From assembly GCF_041228105.1 (NCBI RefSeq), contig NZ_CP166097.1:1798001-1862000 (forward strand): a stretch of 64,000 nucleotides of DNA, given 5' to 3'. The notes beneath the pieces are model-generated. The model was not told the origin of the DNA, did not search any database, and saw only the letters and a list, made by a program, of their open reading frames with translations. The stretch comes from Pectobacterium aroidearum. GTDB taxonomy: Bacteria > Pseudomonadota > Gammaproteobacteria > Enterobacterales > Enterobacteriaceae. Of the stretch, positions 43,349-52,338 are shown in pieces. The first letter of the stretch is position 1. The number at the start of each line of letters is the position of its first letter. Made by a program: the position numbers and the translations under genes.

Positions 43349-45208
43349 CTAAAAATTGAGCAAGGACGGTGTTTCGTCATCATCAGATCTCGGTTTTGCT
43401 GATTTACTTTCCTCTTCAAAGAAAAGTTCTGGCCGGGTTGCCGTGACAGTGGGCGTTGAAGCGGGAGGCTCTTCTTCCTCGTCGAAGTCCAGCGCAATTT
43501 TTACCGGTGTTGCCGACGCGGAAATATCCGGAGACACGGAATAAATCTCCAGCTCGCGTTTTTGTACCTTGATGGGGGAAATCAGTGAGGCTGAGGGAAG
43601 CGTTCTCGTTGTAAAGATAAAGCTGACAAAATCGGGTAGGTTCAGGATCATATTGCTGTCGATAAAGAAACGCTCGGCCTGTCTAATCGTACGTTCACCG
43701 TCGATGGTTTCCGTCAGTACGACATCAGTTTTGGCTTTGCGGATTTCATCATCCACTAAGATGGTGCCGGACATTCTCGCCACCCATTCCGCCGTATCCG
43801 GGTCCATAACGCGGTAAACTAGCTTGAATTTGGCGTTTTCAACGACCGCACCGACAACCGCATCGCCTTTTAAATCCGCCGGGCAGTCTTTCAAATCGGC
43901 GACGGACTGATGGGCCATGATGATATGTATGCCTTTATCCCGTGCTGCGCCTAACCCCTCCAGTGCTGGTTTTGACAGATGGTATTTCAGTTCGTCGAGA
44001 AAGATGGCTATGGGGCGGGGCGTTTCTTTTACCCGGTCGCGCCGTTCTGCTAACTGGTACAGACGTACCAGCAGCATACGCTGCGCAGTAATGATTTTGC
44101 TGTTGCGCATTGAGCCGATGACATAGCAGCAGCCACCTTCATCAAAAACCGATTGGAGTGAAAATCCTGTCGGCGCGTTGATGGCATTGAGCAATGCCAG
44201 CTCTTCAATCTTGCCGAAAAAGGCTTTGATATCCTCCGCGATACCTTGAACATATTCGCCGTTATAAATATTGCGGATAGTAGAAGAGGGATGACTGCTG
44301 ACAAATTGTGCCGCCATACGTGCCGCTTTTCGGTCGTCGATACGATAAAAATCGGATTCCTGACCTTTTTCCGCCAAGCTGAATCCCGCAACAAACAATT
44401 CTTCCAGCTCGTCAGGCGTAATGTTTTCAATCAGATTTAATTGGTATTGCGGTTTTCGCAGGTCAATTAAGCAAAAGGGTTTACCTGCATCCTCGCAGGC
44501 TTTCCGATAAAGATGCGGTGCCCATTCATCATCCTTGGGGTCCATAATAAATACCCCTTCACCTGCAAGGATACTTTGGTAAAGCAATATACCGGTTGCA
44601 ACCCCTTTACCAGCCCCGGTGGTGCCGATAATATCCGCGTGTTGTTTTTGCCAGTCTCCTAACGGCAGATACATCGGTTTTTCATCACGGTCTATCCCGA
44701 TAAAAATGCCCTTGTTTAGATCGATGTAATCCAGTGGGTCATAATGCAGTGTTTCCGGCAGCAGCGATTTCACCGTGCGGACATCGGTGCGCAATTCCCG
44801 TTCAAGCGTGGTTTTTCTGACGAGGCGTTTCTTTATTTTGTCTAATTCAGGGGTTAATACCCTGCGCAGCAGAATATGTAAAATAAACCCGGCCACGGTA
44901 AATATAATTAATATTGACCAGTCCAGAATGGGAGTGCGGGTCAGTATCCGACCGTTATAAAGCCACTGAAAAACACTAATGAGTAATGGTCCCATTGTGC
45001 CAAACAGAAAACACAGCAGGGAAAAACTGATAATCAGCTTTTTCCATAGCGGAGCTTTCTGCCGTTCATCGTTTTTCATTGAGGCAAAAAATGGCAGGGT
45101 CAGGCCCGATAATAGCGCCAGCATCAATTGATGCTGTTGCATAACATCAATAAAGGCCAGCGCACCATTCACTATCGGCGACAGTGAAACGGCAAGCTTA
45201 TTTAACAT
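43349..45208 (-). CDS. mobB: MobB-type type IV coupling protein
   Basis: 619 residues from the ATG at 45208, seven bases after AAGGAGG. N-terminal membrane helices (about 10-35 and 45-80) precede the ATPase: Walker A IIGTTGAGKGVATGILLYQ, Walker B-like GVFIMDPKDDEW and AIFLDELKYHL. Related to CloDF13 MobB and VirD4/TraG coupling proteins, it links relaxosome to the VirB channel. The C-terminal tail is acidic and proline-rich. mobC is its partner. A regular repeat array lies just upstream (45233-45306). Confidence 0.88.
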   Translation of the reverse strand: MLNKLAVSLSPIVNGALAFIDVMQQHQLMLALLSGLTLPFFASMKNDERQKAPLWKKLIISFSLLCFLFGTMGPLLISVFQWLYNGRILTRTPILDWSILIIFTVAGFILHILLRRVLTPELDKIKKRLVRKTTLERELRTDVRTVKSLLPETLHYDPLDYIDLNKGIFIGIDRDEKPMYLPLGDWQKQHADIIGTTGAGKGVATGILLYQSILAGEGVFIMDPKDDEWAPHLYRKACEDAGKPFCLIDLRKPQYQLNLIENITPDELEELFVAGFSLAEKGQESDFYRIDDRKAARMAAQFVSSHPSSTIRNIYNGEYVQGIAEDIKAFFGKIEELALLNAINAPTGFSLQSVFDEGGCCYVIGSMRNSKIITAQRMLLVRLYQLAERRDRVKETPRPIAIFLDELKYHLSKPALEGLGAARDKGIHIIMAHQSVADLKDCPADLKGDAVVGAVVENAKFKLVYRVMDPDTAEWVARMSGTILVDDEIRKAKTDVVLTETIDGERTIRQAERFFIDSNMILNLPDFVSFIFTTRTLPSASLISPIKVQKRELEIYSVSPDISASATPVKIALDFDEEEEPPASTPTVTATRPELFFEEESKSAKPRSDDDETPSLLNF

Positions 45209-45232
45209 CATGATGCCTCCTTCGCCAGAGAC

Positions 45233-45306
45233 TCGCCCCAACGCATCGCCCCATCAATTCGCCCCACGGTATTGGGCGAAAAGGCGGGGCGAACGTCTGG
45301 GGCGAA
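45233..45306. repeat. six-site TCGCCCCA array upstream of mobB
   Basis: Three direct TCGCCCCA copies (45233-45240, 45246-45253, 45259-45266) are 13 bp apart. Three reversed copies follow (TGGGCGAA 45273-45280, GGGGCGAA 45286-45293, TGGGGCGAA 45298-45306) with 12-13 bp spacing. The two halves face each other. It begins 25 bp before the mobB start and could be the operator of mobBC or part of oriT. Confidence 0.82.
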
Positions 45307-45462
45307 GAAGGTGACCGCTCTGCGGTCATGTGTCAGAAAGCATGCTTCCTGACACGAAACAGTGTGCGCCAGTTCATGCGGGCTGGACGCCCTTATTGCC
45401 TGGCGCATGGGGGTAATGTCGCTGCTGGACGCCGCGCCAAAACCCCCAAGGTTAACGGCGGC

Positions 45463-45627
45463 ACACCGTCGCCCGCTACGCGCGACCACCCCCTTTGAGA
45501 CGCCGTTTTTCGCCTATTTTTTCTTTTGTCCGTTCCGGCCAAGCGAAAAAATGGGAAAACGCCTTCAAAGCGGGTGGTCGCGCCACGCTACCGGCTTTTG
45601 GCCGGAGACTTAGCTGCGACGGTGTGC
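45463..45627. repeat. 165-bp imperfect palindrome between mobB and trbM
   Basis: Outer arms GCACACCGTCGC (45463-45474) and GCGACGGTGTGC (45616-45627); inner arms CGCGACCACCC and GGGTGGTCGCG; innermost GCGAAAAA-type pairing. It is GC-rich, without an ORF. Together with the array at 45233-45306 it fills a 728-base non-coding region (45209-45936). This is where the oriT of a MOBC system would be expected. Confidence 0.75.
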
Positions 45628-45936
45628 GGGGCAAGCCCCCCAAATAAACCGCTATCGTGGGCGATAGCTTTTCGCTCGCTGGGGCGGCGAAATTTATTCG
45701 GCTCCCCCCGGTCTGCAAAATCCGCGTGGGCGCGGCTGTTTGCAGATGGGTTCGGCGACGCAAATTAGCAATTTCTTTGAAATTGAATTTACTTGCCTTA
45801 CGCCACTTTTAAATTTCTGCTATTCGCATAAATTTAAAAGCCTAAAACCGTCACGACCAGTGCCGAGTTTGCCATCCTGAGTTGACAGGGGAATCGGTAA
45901 TAATCCGGATATTGTTATTACCGTTTTTCATTGATT

Positions 45937-46239
45937 TCAATTACGCACGCGGCCAAATTTATTAATTATCTGGTTGATAATTTTCGGGTCGGCTGATTTG
46001 CATTCGATCAATAAGTTTCTTCGGGCGTCGGCGGTACGGTTGGGGTGAAATCCGTGTCTGTTCTTTTTTACAATATTAAAGAAAGAGCGTTCAGCAGACT
46101 GACATTCATTTCCTCCGCCATTACCGGTTGTTTTACCGTACAGGCATAAAACAATCTCGCAGGCATCAGCGGCCATTACGGAAGAGGGAAGTAATAAACT
46201 CATGCAGAAAAGACAGGCGGTGAATAGGACCGTTTTCAT
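45937..46239 (-). CDS. trbM: TrbM/KikA-family conjugal transfer protein
   Basis: 100 residues from the ATG at 46239, chosen because it starts a signal peptide (MKTVLFTACLFCMSLLLPSS, cleaved after about AMA); an upstream ATG would bury it. The mature protein has four conserved cysteines (CEIVLCLYG, GGGNECQSAE, LLIECKS) and the motif GFHPNRTADARR, which identify the TrbM/KikA family of periplasmic transfer proteins. It is the last gene of the virB operon side. Confidence 0.82.
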   Translation of the reverse strand: MKTVLFTACLFCMSLLLPSSVMAADACEIVLCLYGKTTGNGGGNECQSAERSFFNIVKKNRHGFHPNRTADARRNLLIECKSADPKIINQIINKFGRVRN

Positions 46240-46282
46240 ATTAAATACCTTTGTTGGGAGTGAGGAGGATTTAATTGTTCGT

Positions 46283-47299
46283 CTATCTGAATGCTTTCTG
46301 CATTTGATGAAGGTGTATCGGTTTGAAATAAATATCCCCCATCCGACGAATATCACCGTGAATATCTACGCTGACGATGATATCCACGCATTTAAGCACC
46401 TTGCGTAACAGCACATCGAACGGGATATTTTTGCAATCTGGATTTTCATAACAGCGGTCAATGATCCCTTCAATACATTCTTCCGGGCTGCCTGCGTGCA
46501 GGGAGGTGATAAGACCTTCATGCCCAGAGCCGATAATTTTCAGCGCATCCCACGCTTCCCGCCCACGAATTTCCGCCAGCAGAATCCGATCTGGATTCAT
46601 TCGATAATTCGCTCTGATAAGTCTTCCGGGTGTGATAATCGCCTCGTCTCCGGCATCTGCCGGGTAAAACAAATGCACATAATTGGCGTGACGGTAAAAC
46701 CGGATTTCGGGGTTATCTTCAATAGTGGTCAGCCTGAGATGTGCTGGAATATAGTGCAGCAGTGTCTTCATATAGGTGGTTTTACCGGAGCCGGTTTCAC
46801 CCACAATAAAGAGGGTTTTGCCGTACTCGACGGCCTTTTCGATAAAGTGGGGAATATCACCATTGTCATAGCAGCGGATCAGTTCATCATCTTTGCTTTC
46901 GTTTCTCTCCTTACCCGCTATCCGGTTATAAAACCCGGCATCAATCCAGGACTGATGTGTTTTCTGCTCAAATGACGGATTTCGCAGCGTAATAGATACG
47001 GTATTCCGCTCGCAGGCCGGGGGAATAATGGTCTGGACACGTTCACCTGATCCCAATGTGGCGGAAAGGATAGGGGAGGTATCATCAATATTGTCCTCAT
47101 TCCATGAGGCCAACGCTTTGGCAAAAGCATGACACTGACGCAACGTAACCGGAGAATCATGCTTCTGCCATCGACCGTTTATTTTGGTGTGGATCTCTCC
47201 GGGACGGTTGATGGCGATTTCCGTCAGGCCATCCAGTTTGAGATAATCGCCGAACAACTGAGTTTTCATAAAATCCAGAGACAGGTTTTCAGCGTTCAT
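46283..47299 (-). CDS. virB11: VirB11 secretion ATPase
   Basis: 338 residues, typical length. N-terminal domain with DYLKLDGLTEIAINRPGEIH; Walker A FIVGETGSGKTTYMKTL at about residue 165; Asp box LTTIEDNPEIRF; Walker B ILLAEIRGREAWDAL; His box ITSLHAGSPEECI. These are the motifs of the hexameric VirB11 traffic ATPase that drives substrate transfer and pilus work. It overlaps the virB10 stop by 11 bases. Confidence 0.95.
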   Translation of the reverse strand: MNAENLSLDFMKTQLFGDYLKLDGLTEIAINRPGEIHTKINGRWQKHDSPVTLRQCHAFAKALASWNEDNIDDTSPILSATLGSGERVQTIIPPACERNTVSITLRNPSFEQKTHQSWIDAGFYNRIAGKERNESKDDELIRCYDNGDIPHFIEKAVEYGKTLFIVGETGSGKTTYMKTLLHYIPAHLRLTTIEDNPEIRFYRHANYVHLFYPADAGDEAIITPGRLIRANYRMNPDRILLAEIRGREAWDALKIIGSGHEGLITSLHAGSPEECIEGIIDRCYENPDCKNIPFDVLLRKVLKCVDIIVSVDIHGDIRRMGDIYFKPIHLHQMQKAFR

Positions 47300-48521
47300 A
47301 CCACCTCTTTTTTAGACGCAGTTGATAAACGGAAGAGAAATCGATATCTGTACCGGTCATGATACCGATCACATCGCCCTGATTGAGGTACATTGTGGGC
47401 GGGATGTTGATGCTGTTTTCTAAGGCTGTTTTCGCCATTTCTGACGCGGCAGCGCGGGTGTTTTCGGTGTAATCGGTATTGCGGTCTTTACCTGGTGCTG
47501 AATTGGATGCGGCGGCGGCCACGTCCTGTACGGTGCTCAACATCAACGCATTGCCGAACCGTTCCCAGAAATGGGTATCAATCCAGCCGCTAATCCCGGC
47601 CTCACCCAAAGGGCCAGTCGCTTCGGTATCAACCAGTGGGATTTGCAGGCTACCGGGTTCCGGTGTGCGTAATTCCGTCCAGATAACAAACATTCGGCTC
47701 CGGCCATGTTGTAGCGCCCCGGTACGGTAGAACCCTCTGGCGACGGTTCCGGCAGGGAGCAACTTCACGTAATGGTTGGCGCTGTAGACATCTTCACCGA
47801 TAAGGCAGGAAATCCGGCCACCCACGTCAGAGACAAAACGCCGCATCATTGAGCACGGAATATAACGATCAACCGGCAGGTAAAGATTGGGATCGAGACC
47901 AAGTCGTCTGACGCTGGTCACTTTCGCCATGCCGGGATTGGCGTCGTTAGTTTCTGTGCCAGATGTGATTGCAGGTGTGTCTTTGCTCTGATTGCGTTGT
48001 GTGCCGGAAGGGGCAATTTGTGAAGCCGGAGTATTACCGCGTTGTGTGGACTCAACGGCACTACTTGACCCATCGACCAGTGCCGCCGCTTTATTTAAAG
48101 CAGGTGGCTCTGACGGTGGTGCAGTCTGTATTAGGAGATTATTTGTTGCGGTTTCCCGTTTGTCCTGACCGAACAGGCCGAACGGATTGTTGTCCATACC
48201 GAGGTTTTTACGCTCATGTTGCCCTGTACTGGTTGATGGCGGTGCTGGGGTTTCAACCGCCTTATCATCGCTTTGCTTTAATGCGACAAGGAAGCGATCT
48301 CCACCCAATGCCAGTGCAATCAGTGCGCCCAGACTTAGCAGGCTGACCAGCAGTGTCCGGCGGCTTGAGGCTTTTCTGAAACGGGTCACTTCGGGTTGAC
48401 CGGGAGGTGTGTTTTGCTCTGGTGCCTGACTCGCCATCGCTGAACGGGCGCGTTCACGGGCTTCGGCTTCCAGCTCCGCCACGGTTTTTTCCGTTGTCTC
48501 TGAGTCTGCTTTATCAGTCAT
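47289..48521 (-). CDS. virB10: VirB10 channel protein
   Basis: 410 residues. A short cytoplasmic N-terminus is followed by one inner-membrane helix at about residue 55-72 (LLVSLLSLGALIALALGG), a long proline/threonine-rich periplasmic linker, then the TrbI-type beta-barrel domain (LGLDPNLYLPVDRYIPCSMM ... GRISCLIGEDVYS ... AGTVARGFYRTG), ending in the lumenal MYLNQGDVIGIMTGTDIDFS segment. It bridges both membranes and senses VirB11/VirD4 activity. Confidence 0.95.
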   Translation of the reverse strand: MTDKADSETTEKTVAELEAEARERARSAMASQAPEQNTPPGQPEVTRFRKASSRRTLLVSLLSLGALIALALGGDRFLVALKQSDDKAVETPAPPSTSTGQHERKNLGMDNNPFGLFGQDKRETATNNLLIQTAPPSEPPALNKAAALVDGSSSAVESTQRGNTPASQIAPSGTQRNQSKDTPAITSGTETNDANPGMAKVTSVRRLGLDPNLYLPVDRYIPCSMMRRFVSDVGGRISCLIGEDVYSANHYVKLLPAGTVARGFYRTGALQHGRSRMFVIWTELRTPEPGSLQIPLVDTEATGPLGEAGISGWIDTHFWERFGNALMLSTVQDVAAAASNSAPGKDRNTDYTENTRAAASEMAKTALENSINIPPTMYLNQGDVIGIMTGTDIDFSSVYQLRLKKRWYER

Positions 48522-49411
48522 CTGGCCTCCAGTGTGACGACAGGTGAAACGGTGTCACCGCTGCCAACGGTGGCGTTGCCGAATGACGTATTCTCAATCC
48601 CGACTACCGCGCTGCCGTAGCGCAATACCAACTGTGGCGACATTGCCCGCACGACGACCACGGTGTAGTTTCCGTGTTTGGTTATGCGGGGTGTTACGGT
48701 CTGTTCCTGCCCGTTAACGACCCGGAAGATCGACGGAAGGATTTTGACGGGAGAAAAACCGAGATAGATAAAGCGGCCATCATCGTAAGTAAAATCTGGT
48801 GCAATGGAGGCTGAACCCGTCGCGACTCGCTTGGTATAAAGCCAGTTACGCGGCGTGGTAGCCTGCTCAAATGCTGTCGTTATCTGCTGCTTTTCCTGTG
48901 TTTCACGCAGGAGTTTCAGCCGCGCTGCGCTGGCTGCGTTTGCTTGCCTGCGTTCGTCATCCGGATAGCGAAAACGGATAATAAAGGCCTGCGAAGGCGA
49001 GTCATTTTCCAGCACGTTCAGTTCCAGACTGTAATCGCGCTTTGATGTCACGATAAAGAGATTGGTTCTCCACTCTTTAGCCGTTGGCAGAAACACCTTA
49101 TTGACGTTGTTGCCGTTATCATCGGTTACCGGCTGGGTAATGGGGTTTGGGCTGACACCGACCCGGTTATCGCTTTTTGTGACTTTCCAGCCCTTTGGAA
49201 AGCCAGCTTGCGCGTCGATGACTTCTTCATTGTCATCAAACAGGAGTGTGGTGAGGTAGCCGGGGCGAGTGTTGACGATGGTCGCATTTTGGCTGTTATA
49301 GGTGACATTCTGCATTCGGCTGTCATACGTACTGGATCTCGGTATCGCCGCGCTCCAGGCCGTGGATGACATCAGAAGGAGCCACAAAATCACTATTTTT
49401 TTCAGCATCAT
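48518..49411 (-). CDS. virB9: VirB9 channel protein
   Basis: 297 residues with a signal peptide (MMLKKIVILWLLLMSSTAWS). The N-terminal VirB9 domain (SRMQNVTYNSQNATIVNTRP ... FVTSKRDYSLELNVLENDS), linker, and C-terminal domain (PDFTYDDGRFIYLGFSP ... KHGNYTVVVVRA ... LRYGSAVVGIEN) match the TrbG/VirB9 family that forms the outer-membrane core complex with VirB7 and VirB10. ATG overlaps the virB8 stop. Confidence 0.94.
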   Translation of the reverse strand: MMLKKIVILWLLLMSSTAWSAAIPRSSTYDSRMQNVTYNSQNATIVNTRPGYLTTLLFDDNEEVIDAQAGFPKGWKVTKSDNRVGVSPNPITQPVTDDNGNNVNKVFLPTAKEWRTNLFIVTSKRDYSLELNVLENDSPSQAFIIRFRYPDDERRQANAASAARLKLLRETQEKQQITTAFEQATTPRNWLYTKRVATGSASIAPDFTYDDGRFIYLGFSPVKILPSIFRVVNGQEQTVTPRITKHGNYTVVVVRAMSPQLVLRYGSAVVGIENTSFGNATVGSGDTVSPVVTLEAR

Positions 49412-50091
49412 TCACCTCTCAGTTCTTTATCGCGCTGATAGCTGGTCACAATGAACCCCAGCGGATTCACTTCTCGCTGGCTGTCTGTCAGTTGTTTGCG
49501 GGGGAGGTAGCGATAAGTCAGACGGATGTTCCAGACATCTGTTTTAACCGAATTATCGACAATGCGGCGGATAGTCCGTTTAATGCGTAAGGTCGCCAGA
49601 TGGTCAGGATCTGTCGCGGTCGCGTGAACGTTGGAAATAATGTCGATAGATACGACATATTCCGCTTTATTAAAAATCACATCGGGAGCCTGATTGCTGT
49701 TAAACCCGTCGAGATAATCCCGATTCACACTGTCGCTGTTGAATAACTGCACATCGTCGTAATCGCGCTGGAGAGCAAAATAGTTGTAACCCTCGCGGAG
49801 CCTGACGTAATGCGCCGCTAACGCCTGAGCCAGCGCTTTCTCTGTGGAAATATTCTGCTCTTTAATCCGGGTCATATATTCATAGCGCCCTGTCTGTTTA
49901 TCCACTGACCACAATTCGATTTCTGTGTTTTTCAGCGGTAGCAGAATAATCAGTGTGGTGATCGCCATAGCGGCCAAAGCAAACCCTATGGCTGCTATGC
50001 GCCACGCCAGTTTTTTTTCCCGTTCATCCTTTTCCAGCAGGACAGATTCAAAGGTACGGGATGACGCAATGATGTTTTCTGTTTCAGACAT
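49408..50091 (-). CDS. virB8: VirB8 inner-membrane scaffold
   Basis: 227 residues. A short cytoplasmic segment, one transmembrane helix (RIAAIGFALAAMAITTLIIL, about 31-50), then the periplasmic NTF2-like domain with SVDKQTGRYEYMTRI, ALAAHYVRLREGYNYF and WNIRLTYRYLPRKQLTDSQR. This is the VirB8 arrangement; it nucleates assembly of the channel and binds VirB10 and VirB9. Length standard. Confidence 0.94.
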   Translation of the reverse strand: MSETENIIASSRTFESVLLEKDEREKKLAWRIAAIGFALAAMAITTLIILLPLKNTEIELWSVDKQTGRYEYMTRIKEQNISTEKALAQALAAHYVRLREGYNYFALQRDYDDVQLFNSDSVNRDYLDGFNSNQAPDVIFNKAEYVVSIDIISNVHATATDPDHLATLRIKRTIRRIVDNSVKTDVWNIRLTYRYLPRKQLTDSQREVNPLGFIVTSYQRDKELRGE

Positions 50092-50224
50092 GCTTTGTCA
50101 GCTCCTGAATAATCGCGGGGGAATTAACCGGTTGAGGATCGCCAGATACTGGCGTCAAATCGTGCTGACGCTGTGCGCAGCCCGTGAGGACGCACAGCAT
50201 CAGAAAAATGAGGCTGGATTTCAT
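50084..50224 (-). CDS. virB7: VirB7-like lipoprotein
   Basis: 46 residues from the ATG at 50224 (MKSSLIFLMLCVLTGC, lipobox LTGC at Cys16); an earlier ATG would add 18 residues ahead of the signal. The mature part is short, with DLTPVSGDPQPVN. Its place between virB6 and virB8 and its size fit VirB7, which anchors VirB9 in the outer membrane. Confidence 0.8.
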   Translation of the reverse strand: MKSSLIFLMLCVLTGCAQRQHDLTPVSGDPQPVNSPAIIQELTKHV

Positions 50225-50311
50225 ATCGATTCCTGTGTTTGTCGAAGACAGAAATACCATACCGATGGCGGTTGCCACGGCATGCGGTGGAGAGACTACG
50301 TTAGAAGGGGA

Positions 50312-51352
50312 TTAGCGGTGACGCTGTTGGTTGAAGCGCTTCATACTATCGATAGACGCCGCACGTTTTTGCCATGCGGATAGGGCTTTGTTGGTGCCTG
50401 CGGCGATAAGTGAACCTGTTGCAGTAGCGGCGTTGACGCCCGCTTTTGCCGCTAGCCGGGCACCCGCCGCCCCGGCTTTCATAGCGGGTTTCGCCGCGTC
50501 AGAAGACGGTTTTGTCAACCCACGTAGACCGCCCATAGCGGCACCCTGTAGTGCGACCTGAACAGCGACGCCGCCTAATGCGTTCGCGATTTTGGCTGAA
50601 AACCAAATAATGACGCCTGAAATAACACCCGCAACGCAGCACTGAACACCCAGTGTGATGATGTTGGCGCTATCTGCAAAATTAACCGCTTTATCTAACA
50701 GGCCATTAAGATAATTGATGACAATCCTGATGGATAACGCGGAAAACATAATCGTCAGGATCACTGTGAAGATAATTTTCAGCCAGTTGTTAAACATCGG
50801 AATAAGGAATCCATACAGCAGGCAGAAAATAAATAGCGGTGCAGTGGTAGTCATTAATACAATGATAATTCCGGCTAACAGGTTAACCGCCGAACCAAAT
50901 AGCAAAGTGACGATTGCACCTCCCCAGACCAGAAGTTGGGCAATACCGCCGTTGAGCTTTACATAGGTGGAATCATCCTGCTGATAAAGCTTTTGTCCTA
51001 TTGTTTGCGCTTTCGCCCAAACGGTATCCAGTAACACCCAGACATTGTCATCACCGCTGACGCCGTCGGTTAATCCGTGAATGGCAGAAATGGCTAAATC
51101 CAGCCAGCCATCGAGATTTAAAACGAATGTCATGATTAATAGCATTCGCCCGACATCCCATATGACATCTTCTACTGGTGTGTGGAGTTTTCCTGCTAGG
51201 GTTTGATAACCCCGATAAGTGACAAATAACGTGAAGGAGCTGACGGCGATAACGCTTACCATATCGCCGTACACGGAGGTTTGTCCCCGCAGTACGGCAT
51301 GTAAACCGTCAGTGATCGTGTTGTTCATTCCAACAAACATACCACCTGACAT
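50312..51352 (-). CDS. virB6: VirB6 polytopic membrane protein
   Basis: 346 residues, with about six transmembrane helices (VIAVSSFTLFVTYRGYQTL; DVGRMLLIMTFVLNLDGWL; IVTLLFGSAVNLLAGIIIVL; PLFIFCLLYGFLIPMFNNW; TVILTIMFSALSIRIVINYL; VQCCVAGVISGVIIWFSAKI) and an alanine-rich C-terminus. This is the TrbL/VirB6 type of inner-membrane channel component. Confidence 0.9.
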   Translation of the reverse strand: MSGGMFVGMNNTITDGLHAVLRGQTSVYGDMVSVIAVSSFTLFVTYRGYQTLAGKLHTPVEDVIWDVGRMLLIMTFVLNLDGWLDLAISAIHGLTDGVSGDDNVWVLLDTVWAKAQTIGQKLYQQDDSTYVKLNGGIAQLLVWGGAIVTLLFGSAVNLLAGIIIVLMTTTAPLFIFCLLYGFLIPMFNNWLKIIFTVILTIMFSALSIRIVINYLNGLLDKAVNFADSANIITLGVQCCVAGVISGVIIWFSAKIANALGGVAVQVALQGAAMGGLRGLTKPSSDAAKPAMKAGAAGARLAAKAGVNAATATGSLIAAGTNKALSAWQKRAASIDSMKRFNQQRHR

Positions 51353-51363
51353 AGATGACCCCT

Positions 51364-51588
51364 TTAATTCAAATCGGGAACCTTGGCATTTTCCTGACGG
51401 AGTTCAAATCGCGCCTCTCGTGCATTTTTGCAATCCTGGGAGTCATCGCCGGATGATTCACACGCTTTATATCGCTGACTCATTTCATCCGGATGTTCTT
51501 TGTACCACTGCGTTGATTTCGGGTTATCACACCCCGCCAGAAATAATGAGCCTAAAATAACCGGGAAAATGTAAAGTGACGTTTTCAT
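51364..51588 (-). CDS. eexN: EexN-type entry-exclusion lipoprotein
   Basis: 74 residues from the ATG at 51588 (MKTSLYIFPVILGSLFLAGC, lipobox LAGC, Cys20). Then WYKEHPDEMSQRYKACESSGDDSQDCKNA, a pattern of the EexN family ('W-Y-K-x-H-P-D-E ... C ... C-x-N-A'). It sits between virB5 and virB6 as in IncN-type operons and blocks transfer into cells already carrying the element. Confidence 0.85.
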   Translation of the reverse strand: MKTSLYIFPVILGSLFLAGCDNPKSTQWYKEHPDEMSQRYKACESSGDDSQDCKNAREARFELRQENAKVPDLN

Positions 51589-51598
51589 TCTTACCCTC

Positions 51599-52315
51599 TC
51601 AATGATTGAAGTCAGGAATCGGGGAGACGAGTTGTTGTTCATTGAATGCTTTTTGCCGCTGTTGAGTCAACATCACGGATCGCTGTTCAGCCTGCTTGAC
51701 TGACATTTCCCATTGGCTGGTTAATGCGTTCAATTGTACGCTTTTGGCTGCCACCGCGTTAGCCAGGTCCTGTGACTCTTTCGAGTCTTTGGCGTTGGCA
51801 ATGCGGTCGGATAAGTCTGATATATCGTTTAATGTGCTATTAATCTTGTTTTGGACATCGCTGGTATTCTCAATCGATACTGCCTGATTGAGGACAAGTT
51901 GTTTGCAACTTTCAAGATAACGTTGCGATGAACTGGACTGATTACAAATATCAAACGAGTGATATTTGTTATATAGACGCTGAAGATCAGAGGAATAATA
52001 ACCGCTTGGGTTAGTCAGCAGGTCATCCAGTGAAATACCATTTTTACGCAGATGTTCGATATCATTTTTCAGGCTTTTCGCCTCGCGGAGAAATCCCTGA
52101 ATATCCCGTATGCCTGTTGCGGCCGCTAATTGCTGCTTATAGGCGTCAAGCTCGCTTTTATAGTGTGTGACCGTTTCCTGCCATTGCTGGAGTTTCTGTA
52201 CCCATTGGTTAATCGACTCGGTATTACTGGCTGCATCAAACACCGGTATACCAGCGCTTATCGCCGGTGTAGATATCAATAGCGATAACGCCAGACACAT
52301 CTTTCTGGTTTGCAT
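51599..52315 (-). CDS. virB5: VirB5 pilus-tip protein
   Basis: 238 residues with a signal peptide ending TPAISA. The mature protein is almost wholly helical (NQWVQKLQQWQETVTHYKSE LDAYKQQLAAATG, and KLVLNQAVSIENTSDVQN), as in the VirB5/TraC family of minor pilins. Follows virB4 after a 23-base gap and precedes eexN. Confidence 0.9.
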   Translation of the reverse strand: MQTRKMCLALSLLISTPAISAGIPVFDAASNTESINQWVQKLQQWQETVTHYKSELDAYKQQLAAATGIRDIQGFLREAKSLKNDIEHLRKNGISLDDLLTNPSGYYSSDLQRLYNKYHSFDICNQSSSSQRYLESCKQLVLNQAVSIENTSDVQNKINSTLNDISDLSDRIANAKDSKESQDLANAVAAKSVQLNALTSQWEMSVKQAEQRSVMLTQQRQKAFNEQQLVSPIPDFNH

Positions 52316-52338
52316 GGTGATGACCTCCGAGGTGAATA

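Noticed and set aside
45208..45768. Overlapping 80-95 codon frames in the GC-rich region upstream of mobB
   Set aside because: They arise from GC-rich repeats and palindromes, on both strands at once, without ribosome sites.
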